Notes under the pieces: generated by a model
Database searches by the model: none
What the model was told of the DNA's origin: nothing
The model's input: the letters and a program-made list of their open reading frames with translations, nothing else
From: Pigoraptor vietnamica
Taxonomy: Eukaryota > Opisthokonta > Filasterea
Reading direction: 5' to 3'
Length of the DNA: 31,216 nt
Assembly: GCA_943704525.1 (NCBI GenBank)
Contig: CALSCQ010002930.1
Span: forward strand, 1 to 31,216
In this document: positions 1 through 10,900 of the stretch, in pieces
Layout: every line of letters starts with the position of its first letter
How positions within the stretch are numbered: the first letter of the stretch is position 1
Translations under genes and position numbers: made by a program

Positions 1-388
1 ATTTATGGAATTGGATTTTAAATCAAATTTTCGTCGAAAAAGCTGACGGATTTTCAATTCCATAAATTTATGGAGGGGTGGCTACCGTCATTTTTCCCAC
101 ATAAATTTATGTGGAGCTGATTTATGGCCTTTTGGAAGGCACGAATGGCAAAATGCGGGCCGCATCCACCTGAGCTTCAATCGATTTTGCTGCCAATACA
201 TGAGTAGTTCTCCACTGTCTTCGCAGCTGCCACTCACCGCGCTTTTCCACTTGGGCCGTCAGGCAGATTTTTAGATGGAGTCGCCGCTGCACACGCCCGC
301 CCCACGCGACGACGAGTGCCTTGTCGCGGACGGAAGGGTGGGATGGCGCGCATGGTCTGAGCCATTGTGTCGCCTGACCCTCCCCTAA
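1..388. other. AT-rich palindromic edge and MSH5 upstream region
   Basis: No gene is supported here. The first 120 bases are AT-rich, unlike the rest of the window. They hold a 16-bp perfect palindrome at 59-74 and an 18-bp one at 97-114, both centred on ATAAATTTAT. Bases 1-13 are repeated inverted at 55-67, giving a possible 13-bp stem. The word TTTATGG occurs four times. This could be the end of a small transposon-like repeat or an AT-rich spacer; the left part lies outside the window. Bases 121-388 look like ordinary GC-rich upstream sequence of MSH5. Confidence 0.55.
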
Positions 389-3300
389 ATGGCCCAGGTC
401 ATTCTCTGCGTCGTTTGGCGTGGCGGCGCTTTGGGTGCTGCGTACTATGAGGTCGATTCGGCGCGGCTTTATCTCCTCCGGGACGTTGCGGAGGGCGACT
501 CGCTTGAATATCTGCGCGCTGGTGTGGTGGTGGCATGGACTGTCATGCGTGTGTGTGCGTGTGTGGTGCTGGCAGTTGGTGCGGGCGCGTGCCTTGGGAA
601 TGGGCGGGTGGTTTGCGAGGCAGTCAGCAGACATTGCTTTTTGATTCGGCCGCAGTCCTCCTGCAGGCGCGGCCGACGACGATTCTCACGAGCTCGAAGC
701 AGACGGAGAAGTTCTTGGACGTGCTGCGCGCTGCGTCGGGTGGGCATGGTGCGGTGACAGCCTCCGCGGCGAATAGGTGCCATTCGGCAGCTCACACCCT
801 TGCAGCCGACGGCGCGGCCGATGGCGAGTTCCTGCAGGTTCTCCCGTCCACCGACTTCAACGTGGACGCTTGTCGTGTGAGACTCACGAGCATCCACCTG
901 CCGCACCTTCCCGCGGGCCTCTCCGGACCCGAGCGCGAGCTCGCCGTGGCAGCCACCATCGACCTGCAGTCCGCCAACATGGTACTGCGGGCGCCTGCGA
1001 TGTGTGAGCCGCATAATGCGCAGGCTGCTAATCGACAGCCTGCACGCTCGAGCAGGTGCGCGCATGCGGCGCCCTCCACAAGTACCTTGAGCGGAGGCGC
1101 ATCGGCATCGAGCTCGAAGACAGCGGCGCAGTGGTGCCCATTGCCCGCGTCGTGTCCGTCTCGCTGTGAGTGGGCGCGGCGCAGTGGTCCGTTAATCAGG
1201 TGGCGCATGCTCACACTCGCCGCAGGGACGACTATGTCATGGTGGACGAAGACGCGTTCCGGTGGGTGGTCGCGAGGAGAATGACCGCTGTGCCTCCTCC
1301 CCTGACGCAATGCGCGCAGGTCCCTGCAGATCTTCTCGCGCGAGATACACGCCGCCTCCTGCAAGCTGGACGCGTCCTCGAAGGAGGGACTCTCCCTCTT
1401 TGGTCTGTGCGGCTTGCCGATCGGGGGCGCCTGTGCGTGCGCATTCTCACTCTTCTGATTGCGCAGCCTTGCTCAACAAGACCAAATCGTCGCCCGGCGA
1501 GCATCTCTTGAGGTGCATCCATGTGAACACGGCAGTAATCTCAGTTTAACGGCGTCACACTGCATCGTATTGAGCATTTCTCCTGTCACAAAAACACATA
1601 CACACGCTCGCGCGCGCGCGTATGCTTCTCGCGGCAAAAAACAGTATGGTACTAGCGGCCACACATTGATGCAATGCAGGTCGTGGTTCTTCCGGCCGTT
1701 GCGGAGCGTTGAAGCAATTGCTGAGCGTCACGATGCCATTGCCTGCTGCCTCGATCCTCGCCACGCCGATAACGTCGATGGTATCCGACGGGCGTTGTCT
1801 GGCGTGCGCAATGTTCCGGTGAGTGCATGATGCCTGCGAAGGGCCTCTGCTTCCCGTGCGCTTTGACTCATGCCATACGCCGCAGGGCATTCTGAATCGC
1901 ATGCGGCGATCCAAGGGCACCGTCGCCGACTGGAAGGGCCTGCAGAGGGTGCGTGTCTCGCGTCCGCTGTGCTGCTGTTTCTATCGCGGAAGCCTGAACC
2001 ATTCGCATCACGCAGACGATTCTGAGCGCGTGCGCCGTCAAGGAGCTGTGCCGCGCCCTTCCTCCCGTCGGCGTGTTCGGGAAGGTCACGTCGCAATGCG
2101 CCGTTCCAATGCTGTCAAATGTGGCTCACACGATGGAGCGCAGATCGCCCGCGCGTTCTCGCAAGACTTGAACGTCATGGCTTCTCTTCTGGCGCGCGTG
2201 GTAAGCAGTCTCGGTTCAGATTTAACAGTCACATACATGGCAAAGGACTCTTCTCTTCGCTCGGCTTTTCCACGCGTTCCTTCCCTCTGTCATTCGCATT
2301 TTCTCGTTTACTCCCACCGCGAGCTCACTGTTCTATCCCGCCAGTTTGATCAGGCGGAGTCGGCCAACCAGGGGCGCTTTGTGGTCATGCCCGGCATCGA
2401 CGACGATCTGGACGGTAGGCGCACGATTCGTCGCTCCATTCTCCTCCGATACCTCTTGTCGACTTGCCTTCGTACTGCGCGCAGAGATGAAGCGGGTCTA
2501 CAATGGTCTGCCAGATTTCATGGTGAGTTCCAAGCACCCCGCTCATGTTTTCGCAGAACGCGTGCTCAAGCCCCACGGCGCTGCATCAGACGAAGGTTGC
2601 ACGCGAGGAGATGGCTTCGAGTGCGCACGTGGACGAGTGCAATGTCGTGTATTTTCCCCAGATCGGCTATCTCGTGGCCGTGCCGCGCAAGGCTTCGCAG
2701 CAATGCGAGGCCGACTTCCACATTCCTGGCTACGAATTTCAGGCAAGTCGCATCTGCCGCGCGTTTGTGTTTGTCGCACACAGCATCGTTTACGGGCCCT
2801 TGTCGCGCTTGTCGCAGTTCGTGACAAAGAATGCCGTGCACTACAAGAGTGTTCGTACGCGCGGTGGGTACTTGTGGGTGCGAGCCACCTCCCTTCGTCT
2901 GACGCAGGCGCTCTGCATCCCAGAGATGGACCGCGTGCTCGGCGACATCCACGGGGACATAATCGGTGGGCACGGTGCGCGTCTTCCTGATGCATTGAAT
3001 ACGCCCTGACGTCATCCGCCGCAGACCGGGAGACGGAGATTGCGCTCACAGTGCAGTCCAAGATTTTGGCCGTCGCCGGTGTCCTGGAGGTCGCTGGCGA
3101 GCTGCTTGCCGAGCTCGACTGGTGGGTCTCGCACTAACAGCCCTGCCACGGAACGCGCAAGTCTAACTCGCCGTGTGGCAGCATCGCATCGCTGGCGACC
3201 GTGGCTAGGGATTTCAACTACGTCCGGCCGGCGGTGGGCGGCAATTCGATCGACATTGTCGTTGGCCGGTGGGTGACATGCGGGCACTGTCCCATGGGCG

Positions 3301-4329
3301 ATGAGCGCATTGCAAGCGACCATTGCGTCCAACCCGCAGCCATCCCCTCCAAGAGCTCGGCGTGGGCACGTTCATCCCGAACGATTTCCACGCGGCACGC
3401 GGCGCCGACCGCATGCACATTGTCACTGGGCCCAATGCGAGCGGCAAGAGCATCTACATTAAGCAGGCGAGTACTGCGCGGGGTGACTGGCGCCCCACGT
3501 GCGAAGACTGATGGTGCAATCACCACTGCGCAGGTGGCGTTGATTGTGTACATGGCGCACATCGGGAGCTTCGTCCCCGCCGAAAGTGCGACCGTGGCCA
3601 TCTGCGACCGCGTCTTCACGCGCATCCAGTCGCGCGAGTCTGTGTCGCTTGCCCAATCGACGTTCATGATTGACGCCGTCCAAGTGTCGGCTGCGCTGTG
3701 TTGCGCCACTGCCCGCTCGCTCGTTGTTATCGACGAGTTTGGCAAGGGCACCGGGTCGGCGGATGGCGTCGCACTCCTCGCCGCAACCATCCGGCACCTG
3801 GCGGAGCGCCCAGGCGGTGCCGTGGACTGTCCCGTGTGTCTCGTGAGCACCCACTTCCACGAGCTGCTCGCGGAGGGGCTCCTGCCGAGTGCGGGCGCTG
3901 TGCTGAAGCTGTCCCACATGGCAGTCGTGCGCGAGGCCGCCGAAGTGGCCTTCCTGTATCACGTTGCTGACGGATTTTCGTCGGATGCATTCGGATGCCG
4001 CGTTGCGGCGGTGGCGGGTCTCCCCCAGGACAGTGAGTTGCGGTCGCATGTGGTGCCGTCGCATTGGAAACGATGTGCGCATCTCGATTAACGCCGTGCC
4101 AACCATTCTTGCGCTTTCAGTTGTCGACCGCGGCCGGCGCGTGTCCGTGCAGCTGAGCAGCAACGCGACGATCGAGCCTTTCATCACGCGGGCCATGCGC
4201 CATAGCTTCGACGCGTGCGCCGCGATTGCCGAGTCGTTCTTCGCCTTCGACCTCGACCACGCCCCGCTGTCGGAGCTCTTTGGCGCCGTGGAGCGCCTGG
4301 CGCGGCCCCAGAATTCCCCTGTCCAGTAG
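389..4329 (+). CDS. MSH5: MutS homologue MSH5, meiotic crossover factor
   Basis: MSH5 pairs with MSH4 as a clamp on meiotic recombination intermediates and promotes crossovers; it does not repair mismatches. Exons: 389-521, 656-739, 806-981, 1056-1165, 1226-1261, 1320-1402, 1467-1512, 1680-1818, 1886-1948, 2016-2084, 2144-2200, 2345-2414, 2485-2522, 2590-2742, 2818-2863, 2924-2965, 3025-3121, 3182-3268, 3340-3466, 3534-4032, 4121-4329. The sum is 2364 nt, 787 aa, against about 834 in human. The start follows an in-frame TAA directly. Residues 1-60 match the MSH5 N-terminus (ILCVVWRGGALGAAYY). The ATPase has Walker A GPNASGKS (540-547) and Walker B VVIDEFGKGT (D619, E620). The lever and clamp regions align with human MSH5 nearly without gaps. 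Two introns (2743-2817, 3467-3533) use GC-AG ends. I see no disruption. Neighbour TOE1 is convergent. Confidence 0.95.
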
Positions 4330-4332
4330 GCC

Positions 4333-4338
4333 ATTAAA
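4333..4338 (+). terminator. Possible MSH5 polyadenylation signal (ATTAAA)
   Basis: ATTAAA begins 4 nt after the MSH5 stop. Cleavage 10-30 nt downstream would fall inside the end of TOE1, so the two mRNAs would overlap at their 3' ends. This rests on the hexamer alone. Confidence 0.4.
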
Positions 4339-4349
4339 CGGTTTATCGC

Positions 4350-4355
4350 TTTATT
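4350..4355 (-). terminator. Possible TOE1 polyadenylation signal overlapping its stop codon
   Basis: On the minus strand AATAAA spans the TAA stop of TOE1 (stop at 4351-4353). If used, the TOE1 3'UTR would be only some 10-30 nt and would run into the last MSH5 exon. Confidence 0.5.
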
Positions 4356-6110
4356 TGTCGGGTGGCCACAGTCTGGACAGCTTATCTCGGCAGGCCTGCG
4401 ACGGGGCGGTGAACGCCGACGGCGCCAGGTGCAGAGGGAAGGACTTGCCGCTGAGGCATATGCGATTCGCACACTCAGCTGACGACCGCTCCCCGTGCGC
4501 CACGCGCTCCGCCGCAAACACGAACCCCGTCATGAAGGCATCGAACCCGGCGCGGTGTCCGCCCTCGCCAGGGGATGCCGTGCCTTCGGGTGCCACAGGT
4601 GCGGATGTCGGCGCTGTGTCCGCCGAGCCGTCCTCGCCGTGACTATCTGCGTGCGCATATCCAGCTCAGTCGAGTCGCAATAGCAGTGAGCCACAGTCAA
4701 TGGACACCCGCCTTTTCGCTTCCGCTTCCTGTTGCGGCGACGCGCCCTCTGCTCCTCGTGATCAAGCGCGGCCTCAATGTCGTGCGATTTCTCGCAAGTG
4801 CGCGCCGAGCAGAAGCCATGCGACTGCGATGATAACATCTTTAGCGACGGTACTCTCGACACTCGCAAGGGACACGACCATCGGAGGCTCACCGCGTACT
4901 GCGGGCATGGTTCGCGCGTGTCTGGTGACCGGTGGCTGAACGACGCGAGCGCGATTGCGCCCCCCTCCGATTGCACGGCAACGTGCGGCTGGCCGGCCAA
5001 TCGCCGCCGCTCCGTATTACGGATTCTGCGGTGAAATGACATTCTCAGCACGCTGCGACGCACAGCGCCCACTTGTATACATGTGTATGTGCATGTGCAT
5101 GCCGTCCACCCACAATTTGCGGAAGAGGTATTCGAGGAAGGACGCCGGGTGCCGCGAGACAAACTCGGCAATGTACTTTGTGTCGATCACCGTCGCCGGC
5201 GCATACACCGCCGCAAGATCGGCCGTGAACGAGGCGAGCGTGTCGGGCAGCGGCGCGACGAGGTGGTGGTGGACGAAGGCAAGATCGATGAGGCCGTTGT
5301 GCACAATCAGAGGCGCGCGTGCACGCAGCACATCCGCAAACAGGGCCCGAGCAGCGTCCTCCCCGCCAGCCTGCACAGCCGCCGTCAGACCAGCATTCAC
5401 TCGCCACAGGGCACTCGCCACGCCCACGCACCCTGTCTGCGCCGGGCCAATACGGCACGCCGGCGACAATCTGGCGGTTGAAGTCGAAGCCGTTTGCGGC
5501 CAGGAAGCGAAGGCTCTTTGGCTCGACGGTGTGCGGCTCCTGCCACGCAGCAGTGTCTGTTCAGCTCAAGCAGCACGGGAGCACCACTCTGCCGCCCGCA
5601 CAGCGAAGGGCGACCCACCTGGCACTGCAGGAAGACGTTGAACACATCGACGTCATATGCCCCGGACGGCGCGGTCGCAAAGCAGGCGATGCCCAGCGAC
5701 ACGAGCGCACGTGACGACGCCGCCTGTCGCAGCGCAGCGTATCGGTCCTCTACCGAGCTGCGTGGGTCGTGTTAGTCGCAGAGCCGTGCGAAGGCCAACG
5801 CACCCATGACTGCAACGGGTCGGCACTTACGCGGCGGTGGTGGCTGCGCGCGACCCAAGCCCTGTCAGCTCCTGCGCGCGTGCGGGCGTGAGTTTCCATG
5901 GCAAGCGTGTGTGAGTCCAGAGCAGCTCTATTATGAGAATGCGGAACGTCTGTGCGACTCCCGCAACCTATCTGTACGCCTCACCGTGTCAATCGCCACA
6001 AAGGCCGCGCGGCGCACAGCGGCTGAAACACGCGGCGCTTCCGCCGCAATGTTGTCTGCAGTGACATCGACGATCGCAAGCGATGCGCCAGCGGACCGCG
6101 CGTGCGTCAT
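4351..6110 (-). CDS. TOE1: TOE1-like 3'-5' deadenylase / snRNA 3'-end trimming exonuclease
   Basis: TOE1 is a nuclear DEDD-family exonuclease that trims 3' tails of snRNAs and other small RNAs. Exons, 5' to 3': 6110-5985, 5871-5831, 5757-5619, 5539-5432, 5370-5114, 5052-4893, 4823-4708, 4642-4351, about 412 aa. The last junction may instead be 4706/4646; both keep frame. ExoI reads FVAIDT/ELTGLG, with the intron splitting the catalytic DTE between T and E. ExoII is IVHNGLIDLAF. A DTKYIAEF block follows. A CCCH finger spans exons 6 and 7 with spacing C-x8-C-x4-C-x3-H (SARTCEKSH), one residue shorter than human, and is followed by a basic RNRKRKRK signal. The C-terminal GHRAGFDAFMTGFVF block and an LSGKSFPL motif match TOE1, not CNOT7 or PARN. 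The start at 6110 is the ATG in frame with the IVDVTADNI block. Confidence 0.93.
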
Positions 6111-6342
6111 TGGTCAATGCGAGCCACGCATCGCAAGCAAGAGGGCACAACAAGGCCGCCTCCGCACGCCTTGCACAGTGTCTGAACTGCCCGAGTCTCT
6201 GATTTGAGTCGCAGTGCGTCGGCTCGCAATGTGGCGCTGTGTTTGAGCCGTATCAGTAACGCGTTACTCCGCACGTGGATTTGAAGTGACGGATTCGCCT
6301 CCAAAAGCTCGTCGACGCATTAACACCCTCCTCTCGCGGCAA
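6111..6342. promoter_or_regulatory. Bidirectional promoter region of TOE1 and METTL9
   Basis: 232 nt separate the two divergent start codons, so both promoters and 5'UTRs must lie here or overlap. CATTGGTCAATG next to the TOE1 start holds CCAAT-like words on both strands. No TATA box is evident. This is inferred from gene arrangement. Confidence 0.45.
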
Positions 6343-7734
6343 ATGGCGGACGGCGCGTGCGACTGCGAGGACTGTCGGCTGCAGGCGACCATTCGCTCGA
6401 CGCGACTCGGGCGGAGTCCCTTGGGATGGGCGTACTTGTACCGCAAACCAAAGAGCGTGCAGCAGCTGGTGGGGCGCCAATGCCGTGCGTCTGTGCCGTC
6501 TTCGCGCGCTGATGTGAGGTGCCCTCCAGGCTGAAGGGCTTCGGTATGACATTGACGAGACGCGGTTGTGCACGCATCTCCGCGGACGCTTCGTGCGCCT
6601 CGGCGTGGACGACCGCACCCGCCTGTTCCTGGCAGAGGCCGAGCGCAAGTCGTGGTCCATCTGCGCGCACTACGCATGCTCCGCCGTCAAGCTCTGTTGC
6701 GGCAGTTTCATGTCCGTCACTTCCATTAATGGGTTGGTGTGGCCTCGAGTGCGTTGGTCGAGAGCAGTGTGCGTGCATGCGGTATGTTGGTGTGCGTTAA
6801 GCGGCACGTGTTTGGGCTCAATGGCTGTGTGTTGCATGGCATGTGTTGGCTGAGTGACATATAAGTGCCACTGGCCACTTATACTACTTGTGTTTGGGCT
6901 CAATGGCTGTGCGTTGAATGGCACGTCTGCCTGTGCGTTGATGTGCGTGGACTGACTGGTTGGTCTCCAGGCTGTTGGGGCGCGGGTCCATGTTGGTGCT
7001 CACCACGGCGCACGTGCGGTCGCTGCTGCGGCTTGCCAACGACGCGCCGCCCCTCGGACGCTGCCTTGACGTGGGCGCCGGCGATGGGCACGTGACCGAC
7101 GAACTCAAACCCCTATTTCGCAAGATTGTGTGCACAGAAGCGTCGGGTTTTATGGCGTGGCGCCTCAGACAGGGCGGATACGAGTGAGTGTCGCGCGTGG
7201 CTTGCGTCCGTTCTGCCGAGAGCGCGGGCTGACCGTTCTTAATGGCGTTACAGATGCCACCGTGTGCTGGACGTGTCCGACCCTGCAATAACGGGCCAGT
7301 TTGACGTCGTCTGTTGCCTCAACGTCCTCGACCGCTGCGATAGCCCCTCTGATTTGCTCGTGAAAATGCGCGCGCGTCTTGTGCCCGAAACAGGGCGGAT
7401 CCTCTTGGCCGTCGTCCTCCCATTTCGGCCGTTCGTGGAGTCTGGTGGGTGCGCCTGCCGCTGTAGCCCTTAGCACATTGTCTCTATCGTTGTTCTGTCT
7501 TTTTCTGAGGGCGATCGCCTGTCAGGTGGGCGCCAGCTGCCGCCGTCCGAGCGCGTGACGGTGACGGGGCGCCGGTGGGAGGAGTGGTGCTGCTCGCTGT
7601 CCATGGGCCTGTTTGAGCGCGCGGGGCTTGCGGTGGAGGTCATGGCGCGCGTGCCGTACCTCTGCGAGGGCGACCTCTTCCAGCCGTACTACAAGCTGGA
7701 GGACGCCGTGTTTGTGTTGCGGGCAATCGCTTGA
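6343..7734 (+). CDS. METTL9: METTL9 (DREV) protein-histidine N-methyltransferase
   Basis: METTL9 uses S-adenosylmethionine to make 1-methylhistidine in proteins with alternating-histidine (HxH) motifs. Exons: 6343-6468, 6530-6732, 6971-7183, 7254-7444, 7526-7734; 942 nt, 313 aa against 318 in human. The SAM motif I is CLDVGAGDGHVT, with the acidic D143. Family blocks TSINGLLGRGSM, VVCCLNVLDRCD, VVLPFRPFVE and RVPYLCEGDLFQPYY align with human METTL9. The first in-frame ATG is used as the start; upstream sequence in this frame lacks ATG. No N-terminal hydrophobic signal like that of the human protein is obvious. Intron 2 (238 nt) is the longest and contains a direct repeat. All introns are GT-AG. 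Confidence 0.95.
6808..6926 (+). repeat. Direct repeat of about 37 bp within METTL9 intron 2
   Basis: 6808-6844 and 6890-6926 are near-identical copies sharing TTTGGGCTCAATGGCTGTG, 82 bp apart. Between them ATAAGTG (6861-6867) pairs with CACTTAT as a short hairpin. It is entirely intronic. Confidence 0.8.
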
Positions 7735-7958
7735 TGATTGGTGGGGGACCCGATTGGTGGATGTAATGACGACGATGTGACGACTTCACAAATTCAAAAT
7801 GCAAATTTTTACCGCCACCGCGAACAGTGTGAGTGAGAGCGTTTGAGACTTTAAAGCACACATTGGTCCCTTCGCGCACCGCAGGGGTGTGCTGCCCATG
7901 TCGGCCATACGATTGTAGCCCTGCGCACTTGTAGTGAGCGGGGGGGGGGCCTCGCACG

Positions 7959-10900
7959 ATGGTGCGTTTGTTGAGGGTCTGTTGCGTGTTGCGCGATCAT
8001 GAGCCTGTATGCACGACCGCGCACTCACGCACCGTGGCTGTAGGACGAGGATGATGCTTCCGAGCTGCGCGCGGCTTCGACGGAGCTGGTCTCTCTCGAG
8101 CGCCAATTTGTCCGCTACTTGCAAAAGACTCGCAAGGTGCGCACTCTTGGCGATGCGTTATTGCGCTGTGCATTTTTGCCACAACACGCGCGTTTGCGTC
8201 ATGAACCGCCTTCGCGCATGTCGCTTGCAGCTGCTGCGTGCGCGGCGTGCATCCGCGAGTGCTGCTGGCGACGCCGTCCAGTGCGAGTCGTACCTTGCCG
8301 TGGCGAACGAAGTGCGCCACTTATTGACAACACACAAGCGCCTCCTGGCGGTGCGTGCTGTGCGCGATTGTGCGCATGTGTCCGCCGGCCTCACACAGCC
8401 CTTGCGCAGGCCGTGTCCGCCGACGATCTGACGAATGCGGCGACGGGCGGAGTGGGCGACGTTTTCTTGCACTTTGTGGGTTGTTATCGCGCGGCACCGT
8501 CTTGTCCTCCAGCATCCATGCGTGTGGGCGTTGCGTGCTTGCGGCAAATTGGCTGACTGAATGGCCGGTGCGCAGATGGGCGACCTCGAGGCGTCCCAGG
8601 CGGCCGCCGAGCGCATCGACGCCGCACTCCGGCGCATCCCAGAGGCCGACCGCCGCGCCCTCGACCACCTGCGTTTCATTCCCGCGCAGCGCATTGCGGC
8701 CTACGTTCGCACGCTGCGCCGCGTGTACGACCTTCCCGTAGACGAGTCCCACCGACCGGCGCTGCTGCGTGCGGTGACTGCCTTGATGGAGATTCCCGCG
8801 GTGCGCGCGAGCCACGCGGCGCGGCCGACACCCTTTCCCTTCTCCGTGGACTCGCCGCTATCCAGTCGCGATGTATCTGATGCGGACGACGACAACTCGG
8901 AAGAGGGGGATGCCCCGCGCGACGCACCGCCGTCGCCGTCGTCCCAGTCGGCGCGCAACAAAATTCGCGCGTTCGAAGAGCGCTCGCGGAGCCCGGCAGC
9001 AAGTCCTGTGGTGCAGCCTCGCCGCAGCCCCGCTGTCGCGCGGTCGCCACTCGTTCCGCAGATAAGCGTGGACCCGCCGGAAGAGCCGCCGCGCGCAGCG
9101 GATGCCGCAACTGTTTCGGCTGGGGAAAAAGGGCAGGCGCGCGACGTGGCGAAGGAAGAGGCTGCGCCGGACGTCGTGCCGTCGTCGCAGCCGCCGTCGC
9201 AAGCGCAGTCGTCTTCGTCGCCGTCTGCGTCGCCACAGACGCGGAGGGCGTCGGTGCAGAAGAGAGTCAGCTGGGGGGACGAGGCACGCGGCGCACCGAG
9301 CGACTCCCCGGCTGAACTTGCGGCCGCCACCGAAGTGGCTGCGGTGACTGCGCCACAACCGTCCGGTGGTTCGAATGTTTCTGCGGGCGCCCCGGCGAAT
9401 GCCGAGAGCGATGCCATCACAGAGGGGGAGGTGGACGATGTTGCGCCGCTGCCGCAAGAGAGCGGGCGCGCGCAAGAGAGCGGGCGGCGACGCGTGGAGC
9501 CGCAGACAATCCAGCGTCGCATGGCGGCCCTTGCGAATGCGCAGGAAGCAGTGAATGCCGGCGCGCAGGCGGAGGCGTCTGCGGCCAGCCGCCGGAGGTA
9601 TTCGCTAGACCTTGGGGGCCTGGCGGCAGCGGCGGCGGCGGGCGGCGTGGGCTTGGGAGGATTGGGTGGGAGGGCGCCCGACGAAGGAGGCGCGCGCGGC
9701 GACTTAAACCAACGCGTCATTGCGCTCCTGCAGCGGAACGCTGAGGTGGAGGAGAAGCTGGGGCGCGCGGAGGACCGCGTGAGGCAGCTGGAGGCGCAGA
9801 TCGCGTCGGTCGACCGCGAGCACACGGGCCGCGTGGAGGCGATGGGGCACTTCCACGAGAACCGGCTTGCGATGGTCAGCCGGGACAGCGAGGCGCGCAT
9901 TGCGACGGTGCGCGCGGAGTGCGAGGCGCAGCTGCAGCAGGCCAAGCGGCAGTACGAGGCGCGCATGGCGACAGCCTCTCGCGACGCGGAGCGCCGGTTG
10001 GCGGCTGCCGCGGAGGAGGCACAGGTGCGGCTGGAGCACGCCGAGCGCGTGTTTGAAGAGCGCGTGGCTGTGCTCACGGAAGACTGCGAAGCGCGCATTG
10101 CGACGGTGCGCGGGGAGGCGGACGAGCTCGTGGCCGCCGCGGAGGCCCAGCGCGACAGTGCCGAGGAGCGGCACAGGGCGCTCTACGAAGAGGCCGTCGA
10201 GCGCATCCGCGCGGAAATGGAGGCGCGCGCGGCTGCGTTTAAGAAGCAGCAGGAGGCTTCACTCGACAGTGCCCTCGCCCACGCGCGGCGTGAGGCGGAC
10301 GAAACGCTTGCGAAAGTCCGGGCTGAGCTGGAGGCGGTGCGGACGGACCTCCGCGCGAAGAACGCCGCCCTCGAAAAACGTGCGGCGCATGCGGAGCGGC
10401 AGCTGGCAGGCGCCGTGCGCCGCGGGGACGAGCTCGACCGCGCCTTGAGAGCGACCGAAGAGCAGGTGACGGCGGGCATTGTGGAGGCCGAGGACCTCGT
10501 GGCGCGCCTAAACGCCCTTCGCGCGCGGTGGCGGGAAACAGACGCGGAGAACCGCCGACTGCGCGCAGAGCTGCAGCGCGTGTCTGCGGCACAGCGCAAC
10601 GGGTACGCCATCCGACACATCGAGCGGCGCGAGTACTACGCGTCTGCCGCGCCGCGTCAGGGTGTGTTTGACGAGGCCTTGGAGGTGCAGGAGGAGCGCT
10701 GCAACCACCTGGGCAGGCGCCTGGCGGAGGCGCTCAGCCAGAACGAGGTTGGTGTGTGCTGTTGCGGAGAGAGATGCGCCGCGTAGTGTGTAAGAGAAGC
10801 TTTAGTGGCCCCTACCCTACAAGGTTTAATTGCCTGTGCGCGCTGCAGGAACTTGTGGCCGCTTTGAATGCCGCGAGGGAAGAGGCCGAAACGGCACAGG

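Noticed and set aside
122-634. 170-codon minus-strand frame overlapping MSH5 exon 1
   Set aside because: No domain, and its middle is the complement of MSH5 exon 1 and intron 1.
2864-2907. 44-nt intron in MSH5
   Set aside because: It shifts frame. Using the acceptor at 2923 (60 nt) gives RTREMDRVLGD, matching human RTKELDALLGD.
8701-10098. 465-codon minus-strand reading frame
   Set aside because: Antisense to the coiled-coil gene, with Ser/Ala/Arg-rich composition set by the opposite strand.
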